Positions 1-10,420 of a stretch of DNA of 64,000 nt are shown here, piece by piece. The notes beneath the pieces are model-generated. The model was not told where the DNA came from, ran no database searches, and saw only the letters and a list, made by a program, of their open reading frames with translations. Source of the DNA: Angiostrongylus vasorum (lineage: Eukaryota; Nematoda; Chromadorea; Rhabditida; Metastrongylidae); the NCBI GenBank assembly GCA_018806985.1, contig JADANN010000055.1:124001-188000 (forward strand), in the 5' to 3' direction. Both the position numbers and the translations under genes were made by a program. Position 1 is the first letter of the stretch; every line of letters starts with the position of its first letter.

Positions 1-208
1 GTTACTATCGACCAATATTCAAGTCTTTTATAAAGTAAAGAATATATCTTCCAATCCAATAAACAGTGCAATGGTATACCTCCTAAAATGTTTGATTGTA
101 GAACAGCAATCACAATGAATAGATCCGTAAAAAGCCAGCTCAATGTTTCGTTTTCGTACACACATTTATCAACAAGGATATATACATATTACAGATATAA
201 AAGGACAA

Positions 209-474
209 AGGATAAAGCTCTCAGCGTAGATCAATCCCTGAGGGATGGCCATGAATTCGACTTCACTAAGCATCGTTGGAGGTGAATGAATGCATATCTG
301 GCCTTTACAATGACTCGCGGTGGTCTAGCGATGCATCGTGTCAGTGCTGCTATCCTCTCAGACAAGTCGGGCACCAATTTGCCGACCCAAGAGAGATGGA
401 AGGTTTGGTAAGCCTGGGGCACAGGGATCGATCTCATATGTACTGTACAGCGCCTCTGACCACTGCTCCACATC
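209..474 (-). repeat. S1 tRNA-derived SINE-like copy
   Basis: This near-full-length S1 copy reads on the - strand. The S1 tail (CTTTATCC, then TCAATCCCTGAGGGAT on the + strand) is at the left and the tRNA-like head is near 470. It is recognised by alignment with more than a dozen other copies in the window. Confidence 0.75.
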
Positions 475-479
475 GGTTC

Positions 480-900
480 CTTTCATATTATGGATTTACG
501 AGTATATAATACAATGTGTCTATATCTGTATACATATATTTGAGCATATATATCATATATATATATATATATACGCATGTACATGAAATAAGTATGTGGT
601 ACGTGCAGGCATACGTAAAAAACTAAAACATCAGCAAAACTTCATGTGTGTGTTGAACAAAGAATGTAACAACGACCTCAAGTCTGTTTAAGAAGAAAAC
701 ATTAAAAAATCAGCCTTCACACATCTCACCTGCTCATCTTTTTGTTCGCTTTGTTGTTGCTGTGCTAGTCCGTTGCCCAACTGGCCTTCGTCAGCCATAC
801 CAACTACCATCTCAAACTTGGCCGACTAAAATAGGCTTGGTTTCGGGGCACCTAAAAAGTGCCCAAGTAGCTCGAGAACGGATTTGAGACAGGGTATAAC
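480..900. other. unassigned spacer with short AT microsatellite
   Basis: AT-rich sequence with a short (AT)n run near 549-573. No gene, RNA or repeat family is recognised in the remainder. Confidence 0.5.
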
Positions 901-904
901 ACGA

Positions 905-1245
905 CTAAAACGAAGATTCATGGAAATAAACGACGAATTGTAGACAGCTAAACTATCAAAGATCTAAACAGGATCATACGCTAGAAGATATAATGAAATT
1001 GAAGCAGATAAAGACTGAAGAAGTTCAATAACATGAGCTTTCATATATCAATAAGGCCCAAGACCTGGAAGAGAAACGAAGGTTTATAAAAGTGAACGAC
1101 GGACTGCAGACAGCTAAACTACTAAAGATTTCAATAAGATTGATAGTTAGAAGACATAAAAGACTGGAAGCAAATACAGACCGAAGAAGTCAAACGACGT
1201 GAGCTTAGGCCTTAAGGCCACCACCTGGAAGAACCAGAAGAAAAC
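905..1245. repeat. diverged tandem duplication, about 165-bp unit
   Basis: The segments 905-1073 and 1074-1245 align along their length. Shared words occur in the same order: ACGAAG, AACGACG, AGACAGCTAAACTA, AAAGAT, AGAAG, GAAGCA, CGAAGAAGT or TGAAGAAGT, GTGAGC or ATGAGC, and ACCTGGAAGA. It does not code in any frame and matches no other family here. Confidence 0.6.
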
Positions 1246-1735
1246 CTAGAGGATCAAGTAGTTCGGATGTAACATGTATTGTAATAAGATCACTTGGATA
1301 CACCCAAAGAGAAGACAAAGAAACAGGAAACAATAATATCCAGAAGGCTAACCAGGAAGTGCACCTCAGTGGGAATGGATCCGAGTTCTTTCGAATGTGT
1401 GTCGCCGTTGAAAGGGCGAGTTCTTGCTATAGAGCATGGCGTGTTCGAGAGATCCTTTGCAGCACTGCATTCGATTTTCAGTACTCCTGACGCGTTATTT
1501 TGTATTACGAGGATGTGCAATGTTATTATATAAGTAGCTGTATACTGTATTTAAAGTCGTGTCTGGTTTATGGGCATTATAGACCATTCTACTTTTCGTC
1601 ACCATCTTACTTTTCATTGCTTTCCGATATGTCGTCACGTTACCCCTTACTTTGTTTTTTTAAAAGTTCTCTTTTGTATTTATAATACAACCAAGTCTTT
1701 TATGAATATTAAACATAACAGAAAACACCTCCAAA
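1246..1735. other. unassigned spacer
   Basis: Overlapping short ORFs on both strands around 1290-1530 show no recognisable domain. Nothing is supported. Confidence 0.4.
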
Positions 1736-2118
1736 CGTTTTAGCGCCTCATCATGGCTGGGAGGTGTTCCTGGGTGTCGGGTTGTTATGTTGTACAGGAG
1801 GTGAGATTCATTCCCCCAACAGGGCCTCATAAGCTGAGGAGTTCGGCGTTTCCATCAAGAAGCCCAGCTAAGAGCAAACCAATATCAGGATCCACCACTG
1901 TCATAGTATCAAACTAATCGCATGGCAAATCTCCCTCTGATCCACAGAGCGGCGACTGCTTGTGGTGGTGACGACCTGGAGCAGACTTTGGCCAGGCTGT
2001 CCTCCAGACTCCAAGGAACCGCAATGGCTAAGCCAGCAAATCTCCGAAAAATGGCGATTACGATGGGGCTCGCACAATTAGTGATGACGGGCCGTTCAAG
2101 TATCAAGTGTCAAGTAAG
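1736..2118 (+). repeat. family E dispersed repeat
   Basis: This is the first of five copies of an approximately 380-bp repeat, all in the same orientation. It starts near GCGCCTCATCATGGCTGG, has a central GTGGTGGTGACGACCTGG block and ends near a TATCAAGT or TATCCAAGTA motif. I cannot assign it to a known transposon class. Confidence 0.65.
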
Positions 2119-2319
2119 TCTTTGAGTACTGGTAGAGCAGCAGTAGTACCTTAGTTAAGAATTTTTAGTGGCATTATATCGAGGCAAGTACAGGTAAATT
2201 CCTAAGCTGTCTATTCTCTTACGTTTTGGTTTAACTCAGAAACACTTTGCCTTGTTGTCGTTTGCGATGTTGTCATTGGATTTTATGAAAAATTCTCATT
2301 CTTGAGAAAGATTTTTGTC

Positions 2320-2321
2320 AG
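2320..2321 (+). promoter_or_regulatory. candidate 3' splice or trans-splice acceptor upstream of MYG1
   Basis: The run ATTTTTGTCAG matches the nematode 3' splice consensus. The first ATG after it is 2449, the chosen MYG1 start. It could receive a spliced leader or an unseen upstream exon. Confidence 0.5.
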
Positions 2322-2448
2322 TGTAGCAATTGCTGTTTCGTGGCGTACTTTCGTCCAACGGAGTTACTTCACATTCACTACACAACTACCACCTGCTGTC
2401 GGTCCTGCTCGCAGTCCTGCTGGCGGCCCTGCCCGCGTCCCATTCGAT

Positions 2449-5400
2449 ATGGTTGGCCAGATCGGTACTCATGATGGAAAATTTCACTGTGATGAGGCGT
2501 TTGCTTGTTACATGATAAAACGATTGGATGAATTCAGGGACCACACAATCGTAAGGTTCGCGGTATGGAATTCTTCACAGTGTTTTCATAGTCCGGATTT
2601 TTTTACTTTTATTTTTTATTTTGTTTGTATCTATGATCGTTAGAGAAGCAATGCCTCAACATTTTTGCTCCTTATCATTCATTCTCCCAATGGCTTACCG
2701 TCTCATCGTGGCTGGTAGGTGTTCTTGGGTGGTGATATACAGCGGAGGAATTCACCACCCAGACTAGACCTTAATGGATCCTAGAACTGTTCTCCCAAGT
2801 TGAAAAGGAGTCCGGCGTTTTCATCAGAAAACCCAGCTAAGGGTAAACCAATATCAGGATTCACCACCGTCCTGGTATCAGGCTAGTCACATGGTGGCAA
2901 ACCTCCCTCCCTGATCCACAAGGGCGGCCACTGCTTGTGGTGGTGACGACCTGGGGCAGACTTTGGCTAGGCTGACCTCGGAACTCCGGAGAAACACAGT
3001 GGCTAAACCAGCAAAACTGGCAGTTGTGCTGAGGCCCGCACAACTAGTGAAGATTGGCAATCCAAATATCCAAGTACCGATCATCAGGGTCCTTTTTCAG
3101 AACACGTGACTTAGCAGTACTTGAGAAGTGCCGTATTGTTGTTGATGTGGGAGGTGAATACGATCACTTGAAGAAACGTTATGACCATCATCAGAGGTTC
3201 GCTGTTTATTCACTGCTAACTGACTCCTACTTTTTAGTTTATATCACTTATATATCAAGGGGATGTGTAGCGCAGTGATGAGAACTGCTCTTCACTGCAC
3301 ATGGGATCGATCACGCGCCACATCACGCTCACCAAGCCTTGCATCCCTCCGGGATCGTAAAATTGGTACCAGGCTGTCTGGGGCGATAGCAACTTACTCG
3401 ATACATCGGAAGGTCGCCACGAGATACTCTATAGCTCATTTATGTGTTCAGTCGCGTTTATCGATGTTTAAATAATGAAGGTTAGAGCTGTTGGGGTTAT
3501 CCATGAGGGGTGCGCCATGCATTCGACTTTATTAAGCATGTTTGGAGGTGATTGAAAAACATATATTGCCTTTACAATGATTCACGGTAGCCTATCGATG
3601 TGTTGCGTAAGTGCTGCTATCCTCCCGAACAACTCTGGTACCAAACTGCGGATTCCGGAGGGATGGAAGGTGTCGTGAGCTTGGAGCGCGTGGGTAAACC
3701 CCATGTGTATTGCGGGGTACCCCTGACAAATGCGTTACGCGCGCCCCCTTAACGATGCTTAATGAAGTCGAATGCATGGCGTATCCTTCAAGGATTGGTC
3801 AGTGCGTAGAGCTTTATTCTTTATTTTTATTTGCTTGCATTCATATTCTCCATCGTAACTTTCAAACATAAAGATTTAAATGGTTTTCGCCTGTGGGAAT
3901 TTCAGGATCTCGGTTTGGGTTGTGAAACAAAGAAAAAGACTGGAATGGGTTACAATGTCCCCTTTAGAGCTTTTGTTATCTCCATCGAGGCAGCGCGAAC
4001 TGTTTGACAGATGTCATTGTCGTTGATGATATTATTTCCAGTGAAAAATAAGGGCTTTGAAATTAGCGGAAAGTGTCAGAAAACCATACTTTTTAGGCAA
4101 CAAACATTGTGGCAGTTGGAAATTTTATTCATGTGAGAGTTAACCGGTAAAATATTTGTACACATTAATACAGAACATGAATTGATTTTAGGCAGTTTAA
4201 TGAAACTATGCAAACGTTAGGTGTACTGGATTTCAACACAAAGTTAAGCTCAGCAGGACTAGTTTATGCGCACTATGGAAAGCAGTTAATCGCTGAGGTG
4301 ATTGTCTTTAATTCCTGTGTTGTCCGTTTAAAAAGGATTTTGTTCACATCATGTATCTGGTATATGATGATCGTTAGCAAATATACGAACCGACAATACG
4401 GATTTACTCTGTGTAATAATGCTAAGGGCTTGTGTAGCGAAGTGGTCCGAGGCGCCCTGCAATACACATGGGATCGATCTCCGCGCTCCAGACTCACCAA
4501 GTCTTCCATTCCATTGGGGTCGGAAAATGGTACCAGACATGCCTACGAGGATAGCAGCACTCTGTCGACGCATCGGTAGGCCATCGCGAGTCATTGTAAA
4601 GGCCAGATATGCATTCAGTCACCTCCAACGATGCTTATTGAATTCGAATGCATGCTGCACCCCTAGTGGATTAATCAACGCCAGGAGCTTTATCTTTTTT
4701 TAATACTACTAAGCCGTAGAAAAAGCTGTTCTTCCTCACTAGGTCGCAGGTCGATGTCCTTTCATGACTCAAACCACAAATCTGCATTTTTGGCGTCAAT
4801 ATAATAACATTTTTCCAGATTCTTGGTTCATCACATGAGGATAATATTGTGGGTATTCTCTATAGGAAAGTTTACGAATCTTTTGTTGAGGCAATAGATG
4901 CTATCGATAACGGGATCCCACAGTATGATGGCATCCCAAGGTACTACATGCATGGTGGACTTTCTGAACGAGTTGGATTTCTCAATCCACATTGGAATGA
5001 AGTAAACGTCAATCCGGATGAGCGCTTTCAGCAAGCCATGGAACTTGTTGGAGGTTTTAGTCAAATTTAATGGATATGGTTCTCTGTTCTAAGCTTTTTA
5101 AAGCATCTTGCGAGGATTTCACCACTTTAGCTGAAATCTTCTTTACAGAACTACCTTTGTATTGATTTCCTTCATTTTCATTTTCAATTGTAGAAAGGTG
5201 TTAAGGTGAGTTTGAGTCTACAGTTACGTACCTAGCCAATGTTTGGTGGCCAGCGCGAGAAATTATTGAGAAGGCTGTGGATGATTCTCTACAGGTGATT
5301 CTTTTTGCTTTCCCGTAGTCGCTCTTGTGTTCTTATGTAAAAAATAGCATATCTCGTTAATCCCAGACTTCAATTAAGGTCGACTCAAGCGGGAGAATTG

Positions 5401-8400
5401 TCCTGCTTACTCCTTCTTCCGTTCCCTGGAGAGAACACTTATTCGAAATTGAAGAAGAGAAGAACTTGAGTTCGAGAAAGATCACCTACCTAGTTTATGA
5501 GGGTGGGAACGCACTGAGTTACTACCATGCGTAGGCATTTTAACACAGAGTGCTTAGTGCTAGTGTTTTCATGATTTGGATGTTAATTTTTTCACTTCCA
5601 AATTTGTCTAGACTCCACGTCGAAGAGTTACCGATTACAAGCTGTTCCAAAAGACAAGGTCTCAACGTTTGAAAGTAGGTTAGTGACATTACTTCATGGG
5701 ATTTGCCGCCATTTTACCATTTTATTTCGTTGCCAACTCAGCAGCAGACTCAGTCCTGCCCCTGACTTCGTTTTTTGATGGGAAAGCGATTTGAGTTCAT
5801 TTAATATTTAGGTTACACCTTTTATTTACACCAGCTCAACAATTTTCTTGTTCATGTGAAGGAAAAAGTTTAATTTTGAAGTGCTTTTGACTTGTGTATT
5901 CACTAATTGAAATCCTTGAATGTTCTGTCCGAAAGAATCGTTCCTAAAACCAAATTTCGTACGAGTTGACTGAGACGGCGGTATATTTCGTACAGGATGA
6001 GGTTAACGAGCATCATATCGTTATTAGTGAGTCGTTTCCATGTATGGCACATGTAGTGCAGTGGTGGGAGGCGCCCTGGAATACACATAAGATCGATCCC
6101 CGTAACCTGGGCTCACCAGGCCCTCCATCACTCCAGGGTCGAAAATTGATACCAGACTTGTCTGAAAAGATAGCAGCACTGACTCGATATATCGGTGGGC
6201 CACCGCGAGTCATTGTAAAGGCCAGGTATGCATTCAATCACCTTCAACGATACATAATGAAGTCGAATGCATGGCGCATCCCTCAGGGATTGATCAACGC
6301 AGAGAGCTTTATCCTTCTTCTATTTATCCATGTATGAATACATCTGGTTGGCGTAGGTTTCGAACACGTCCGATTATTTTATGTGTCCTATTTGGACGCG
6401 AGGAGCGCGTGTGCCGCAGTGGTTGGAGGCGCCGCTGCGACACACATGGAATCGATCCCCGCACCCATGGCCCACCAAGCCTTCCATCCCTCCGGGGTCG
6501 GCAAATTGGTACCAGACTTGTCTGGGAGGATAGCAGCACTGGCTCGATACATCGGCCGGCCACCGCGAGTCATTGTAAAGGCCAGATATGCATTCAATCA
6601 CCTCCAAACGATGCTTAATGAAGTCGAATGCATGGCGCATCCCTCAGGGATTGACCAACGCTGAAAGCTTTATCCTTTTTATCCTTTATTTGGACGCGAA
6701 AATTCATTTGGAGTCAAGTTCACTGTTCTTCTTGTTCTTATGTCAACTCTATTCATAGCATTATCAATAGGTCGCTTCGCTTCATATTTAAGTGTATATA
6801 TACATATATATTTGCTAAAGTCGCCAAACCAAGATATTTGTGAAAATTGAAATCAGGTCTTCTTAATGTGAGTGGATCTATTTAGAAAGTTGTCGCTTCG
6901 GCACTTTGTTGACAGTGTATGCAACATATATGAGCTGCTACCTTGCGCAATCAGTGTAAAGTCTTGCTCAAGTATTTGTACTATCCAACAGATATTTTTG
7001 TTTGATATATCTTCTTTTCAGAATCTGACTTAAGTAAGTTAGTTGGTTCTATCTAAAGTCGTTGATATGTATAAGAATTCGTCACTTTTGATTCTAAGAT
7101 TCTTCTGCCGTAAAATCATTATTGATGCAGATAATGGTGATAGAGGAGGAGTATGTACCGCAGTAGTTGAAGGTATTTGAATATCGATATACTGTATGTA
7201 TTGGTATTGAAGGTAGGTGATAGGGGAGGTACACCCTGTGGTCGTTGGTTCAATCCCACACTCCGAGCTAAGCTTCGCATTCCACTAACGTTCGAGAATT
7301 TCTACCAGTCTGAGAGAAAAAACACTTGGTACATCGGTAGGCCTTTACAAGTCCTTGTGGAGGCCAGATATGCATTCAATCATCCACAGTATTTAATAGA
7401 ATCGAATACACCGCGCATCCTTCAGCACTTTGTCAGTGCGAGATGCTTTATCCTTTATGATGATAGAAGTCTTCTACAATATTTTAGGGTACGATCTCTG
7501 GAGTGTTCTGACCTCTGTCGACAGCAAAGATTCGTTGACAGAAAAATTTAACATGCTGCCATGACTGCGTTCCGATGGTGCAACACTCTTTGAATTGAAT
7601 TACTTTCAAATTTCCTATTGAGATGTACTCATGAAAACAGTGAAATGCTGATTGAAGTGAAAAGTGACAAGAACGATAAAACGGAAAGCAAGTCAGGAGC
7701 ATAATCAGTTCAGTAGTCATAGGCGGCCGTCTAGTATTCGGAAATTTATGGTAGAAATATCTGCGGTTTTCCACATATTACAACCTTCATAGATCCCAAA
7801 GTATTTTTTGAACTTGTTGAAGGAATCTGCGTTCCTGCAAACAGTTTTTGTACGTCTATTTCAGAATGCCTCTTCCTAAAACATGGCGTGGACTAAGAGA
7901 TGCAGAGTTGTCAAGTGTTGCTGGGATACCTGGATGCATTTTTGTCCATTCTAATGGTAATTTTGTTCTGTTAATATTAGGAACTTTAGAAGTAAAAGCC
8001 TCACCTTAACTGGGTTCGTTGCCGATTTGGGCTTCCCAGGTCAATCCCGTTGACGGGTGATTGCTGATGGCACTGATAGGTAGAAGTAGCTGAGAGACAG
8101 TCGAAACGAAGGACCTGCATGGTGTGGTTGGTGAACGCGTTAGCCTCTGGAAAGGGCAATAGTGCTTTCGTTTTCCACCGCAGACACTTGCGGTCTGGAG
8201 TTTTGCAATTATCTCAACCCCATTATGGTTGCATCACACATAATACCCTGCTGTCAAAAATGGTAATAGGCACTAAATAAAGAAGTCAACATTATAGAAG
8301 TAAAATTTTCGTGTTTCGTACGATATTTTACTACTTTTTTGTTGCAGTTTACGATCTAATTATTTTTGTATTCGAATATGGCTTTTAGGATTCATTGGTG

Positions 8401-9851
8401 GTAATCAAACTTTTGAAGGCGTTCTAACTATGGCAAGGAAAGCTATTGACATCGGCGATGCAGAGGTCAGTGTTTTAGCCGATTATGGATGGTTTTGTAG
8501 TGGCGGTGGTTGTATGTCAAATTTTGGAAAGGCGGAACTCTACAGACACCCACAACCGTGCTGACATATTCGCAAAACTTGCACTCCGGGCCAAATCGAA
8601 CCACAATTACCCTTTCCGAGGGGTCGCGTATTACACACTGCATCACGGAGGCCCTCGCTCTGCGTTTCTCTCGGCTAGTTTTCTTACTAACACTGTAATC
8701 AGCAGTCACCAGTCAATGGGATTGATCTTGGGAGCACAAATCGGCATTGAATCTATAGAGTCTATAGACATCTTTCTATATCTTCTGTGCTTTCTTTGTT
8801 TTGGAATGTATTATAAATATTGGGTGTTTTTACCACACTTTAGGATCACAATTTTCTTCGCGATGCGTTACACTATGATATAGTGTGGTCATCTGAAATA
8901 TCAACGTCACTCAATGCCCAATCTATAAAAGTGCTGTATTTTGAAGCTCTGGGGAAGCCGAAATCTTTTGAAACGTCAGCTTTTCCTTTAATAGAGAATA
9001 AAGTAACACCTCATATTTGCCCAACAAGAGTATAAAGAATTATCGTACCAATGTCGAGGTTGATAGAAAGTCGATCGTGGGAGTCCAAATTTTGTATAAT
9101 TCATTGTTCTGTTGATGAGCTAGCACGAGGTTGTGAGCGTTATTCATTATATGCGAACAAGCTGACGTTTGGGCGGATTTCGCCTTCCTCAGAGCCTGGA
9201 AAGGTCAAGCTGACTGCAGTCTACCCAGTCAAACACCTCCGTTACCAAACAGCGAAAATAGTAAACCATAATAACCATAACTATACTAACTGTACTAAAA
9301 TACAAATAATTTTCAAACCGACCGTCATTTAACCTCACTAGTAAAACAACCAACATGTTTTTAAATTGTTGAGCCTACACGAGGTTGATAAGCATATTTA
9401 TTTCGGCTAACGTTTAGACGTCTTCATCTTCATTAGAGCCGGTGATCCGAGTCGATGGTCCACAGTTGTTCTTGTTCTCGATGTGATGTGTTCGTAATCG
9501 CACCGAGTCGGATCTTTTTGTTAGTGGAACACCGCACGAATGAGGCATGCTCACTCGGCAGTGCTCTTTTAACTTACTAACAAATAAGGAATAAATTAAC
9601 AACCTCGTGATTGCTTGCTTATCAAGAGAACAGGATTTATACGACCAATGGCGAGGTTTATAGAAAGACAATCGTGGGATTTACTGCAAGTCTAGTTTGT
9701 TTTGGAACTTGTGTTGCTAATAAGAAAGGAATTCTTTGTAAGTGTGCTATACAACAGATGGTTTTAGCGTGATGAAGAAACGGAAAATCATACGAATATG
9801 AAGAAGAAGAGATTGAATCAGGACGAATATCCTGTACCAGTACAAGCGTAA
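2449..9851 (+). CDS. MYG1: MYG1 family DHH-type 3'-5' exonuclease
   Basis: MYG1 (formerly UPF0160) is a DHH-superfamily nuclease known in animals as a 3'-5' RNA exonuclease of nucleus and mitochondria. Ten exons give 362 residues (human about 376): 2449-2555, 3101-3196, 4192-4297, 4819-5053, 5206-5294, 5367-5502, 5612-5678, 7865-7956, 8389-8465 and 9768-9851. All phases agree and the protein follows the human order nearly gap-free. Visible motifs are [12 protein letters not shown] (residues 5-16), DVGGEYD (51-57) and RYDHHQR (62-68, the DHH metal centre), then PWREHLF, WRGLRD and GFIGG. The last exon adds a charged tail with a KKKR cluster. Exon 5 uses an unusual AAG acceptor. The ATG at 2449 gives no mitochondrial presequence, but the frame is open upstream. 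The introns carry S1, S3, E and hammerhead repeats. Confidence 0.93.
2686..3078 (+). repeat. family E repeat in MYG1 intron 1
   Basis: Second E copy, nearly filling intron 1. It shares GGTTTACCGCCTCATCGTGG-like 5' sequence, the CCACCGTCCTGGTATCA block and the central GGTGGTGACGACCTGG block with the copy at 1736. Confidence 0.7.
3256..3480 (+). repeat. diverged S1 SINE-like copy in MYG1 intron 2
   Basis: The head GTAGCGCAGTGATG (A-box-like) and GGGATCGATCACG (B-box-like) are followed by the S1 body. The tail is degraded around 3450-3480. Confidence 0.6.
3484..3830 (-). repeat. S1 copy plus a second S1 tail
   Basis: A - strand S1 copy occupies 3484-3755. From 3752 to 3830 an S1 tail reads in + orientation (GATGCTTAATGAAGTCGAATGC). 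Together with the copy at 3256 this is a cluster of at least three S1 pieces in one intron, possibly nested. Confidence 0.6.
4425..4695 (+). repeat. S1 SINE-like copy in MYG1 intron 3
   Basis: Full-length S1: head GTAGCGAAGTGGTCC, B-box-like GGGATCGATCTCC, body with the TACCAGAC and CGACGCATCGGTAGGCC motifs, and a CTTTATC tail. Confidence 0.75.
6050..6318 (+). repeat. S1 SINE-like copy in MYG1 intron 7
   Basis: Full-length S1 copy with head GTAGTGCAGTGGTGGG, B-box-like GATCGATCCCC and tail GGGATTGATCAACGC then CTTTATCC. Confidence 0.8.
6403..6690 (+). repeat. well-preserved S1 SINE-like copy in MYG1 intron 7
   Basis: It begins GCGCGTGTGCCGCAGTGG, has GGAATCGATCCCC as its B-box-like block, and ends in CTTTATCCTTTTTATCC. 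It is very similar to the copy at 59228, so it helps define the family consensus. Confidence 0.82.
7150..7460 (+). repeat. diverged S1 SINE-like copy in MYG1 intron 7
   Basis: An older S1 copy. The B-box-like block is GGTTCAATCCC, closest to the tRNA consensus. The body (TACATCGGTAGGCC) and the tail (GATGCTTTATCC) are still recognisable. Confidence 0.65.
7985..8285 (+). repeat. S3 repeat copy across MYG1 intron 8
   Basis: S3 copy with TTAACTGGGTTCGTTGCCGA, GGGTGATTGCTGATGGC, the tRNA-like block from GCATGGTGTGG, TTTTGCAATTATCTCA and the tail GGCACTAAATAAAGAAGTCA. Confidence 0.75.
8490..8770 (-). repeat. S3 repeat copy in MYG1 intron 9, inverted to the previous one
   Basis: A diverged S3 copy in the opposite orientation to 7985-8285. 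The two lie either side of MYG1 exon 9 as a loose inverted pair. Confidence 0.6.
9161..9200 (-). ncRNA. decayed hammerhead ribozyme motif
   Basis: On the - strand: stem I GGCU, core CUGAGGA, stem II GGCG/CGCC with a short loop, CAA where GAA is expected, then ACGUC and AGC closing stem I. The changed catalytic G suggests it is inactive. It shares flanks (CAAGCTGACGTTT) with the other copies. Confidence 0.55.
9404..9442 (-). ncRNA. decayed hammerhead ribozyme motif
   Basis: On the - strand: a five-pair stem I CGGCU/AGCCG encloses a degraded core (CUAAUGA and UAAACGUU). It lies in the same family flanks as 9161-9200 and is probably inactive. Confidence 0.45.
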
Positions 9852-10160
9852 GACAGTCTGAGAGCTATTTTATTCTTATTGTACGGTTTTCATAACCTTT
9901 ACATTGTCTCTTTACATTTGTATTTGAGTCTTTACATTATTCATTCATATGTATTTCCTAATGTTCTCTCGGTAATCGACGTGACCAACGTTTCTTTGGT
10001 CATTCCTTCAGTAATTTGTTTTCTTGTTCTTTAGCGTTTTGCAAGTATGGTCTTAATCAACAAACAGTTCATCGTTTAGAATGGTCTGTTTCGTTTTGGT
10101 AACTTCACTGTATTATCAGGCATCTTGTACTATATACTACTGTAACGTATTAAATTATAC
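9768..10160 (+). other. last MYG1 exon and putative 3' UTR
   Basis: The last exon follows a GGTTTTAG acceptor at 9761-9767 and keeps phase 0 from exon 9. It is acidic then basic and ends in TAA at 9849-9851. The only hexamer-like signal before the next gene is ATTAAA at 10149-10154. Confidence 0.55.
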
Positions 10161-10362
10161 TGATATACGGTATTGTATTCACGATTTGAAATACGATTTT
10201 AATGAAATTTCTCTACCAACTCCTTCTATTCGAATACGGTACTGATTGTGACGAGCCAGTCTATCCAGTTAGTTATCTGCGTACTACTTGCTCTTTAGAG
10301 GTCGTTACAGTATTTGAAGTGAGGTGTGAGTGGTCTATGAGATTAGCAAATGCTTTAATTTT

Positions 10363-10374
10363 AGGTACTTTACA
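10363..10374 (+). promoter_or_regulatory. tandem candidate trans-splice acceptors upstream of RMDN gene
   Basis: Two AG acceptors, TTTAATTTTAG (ending 10364) and GGTACTTTACAG (ending 10374), lie just upstream of the chosen ATG at 10421. A seven-codon upstream ORF starts at 10385. The gap from the putative MYG1 poly(A) site to here is about 200 bp. Confidence 0.45.
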
Positions 10375-10420
10375 GGAAAGACACTATGTTCACAACTTCT
10401 TCACTTTAACTCCAGTCGTT

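Noticed and set aside
6050..6690. CRISPR-like direct repeats
   Set aside because: These are dispersed 270-bp SINE-like copies, not short regular repeats with spacers, and the genome is eukaryotic.
8466..8563. Read-through end for MYG1 after exon 9
   Set aside because: The frame runs into an S3 repeat. The GAG/GTCAGT donor joined to 9768 keeps phase and gives a plausible charged C-terminus.
10202..10420. Longer N-terminus for the RMDN protein from the ATG at 10202
   Set aside because: In frame and open, but strong acceptors at 10364 and 10374 would remove it, and the family-like membrane segment begins right after the ATG at 10421. Kept only as an alternative.
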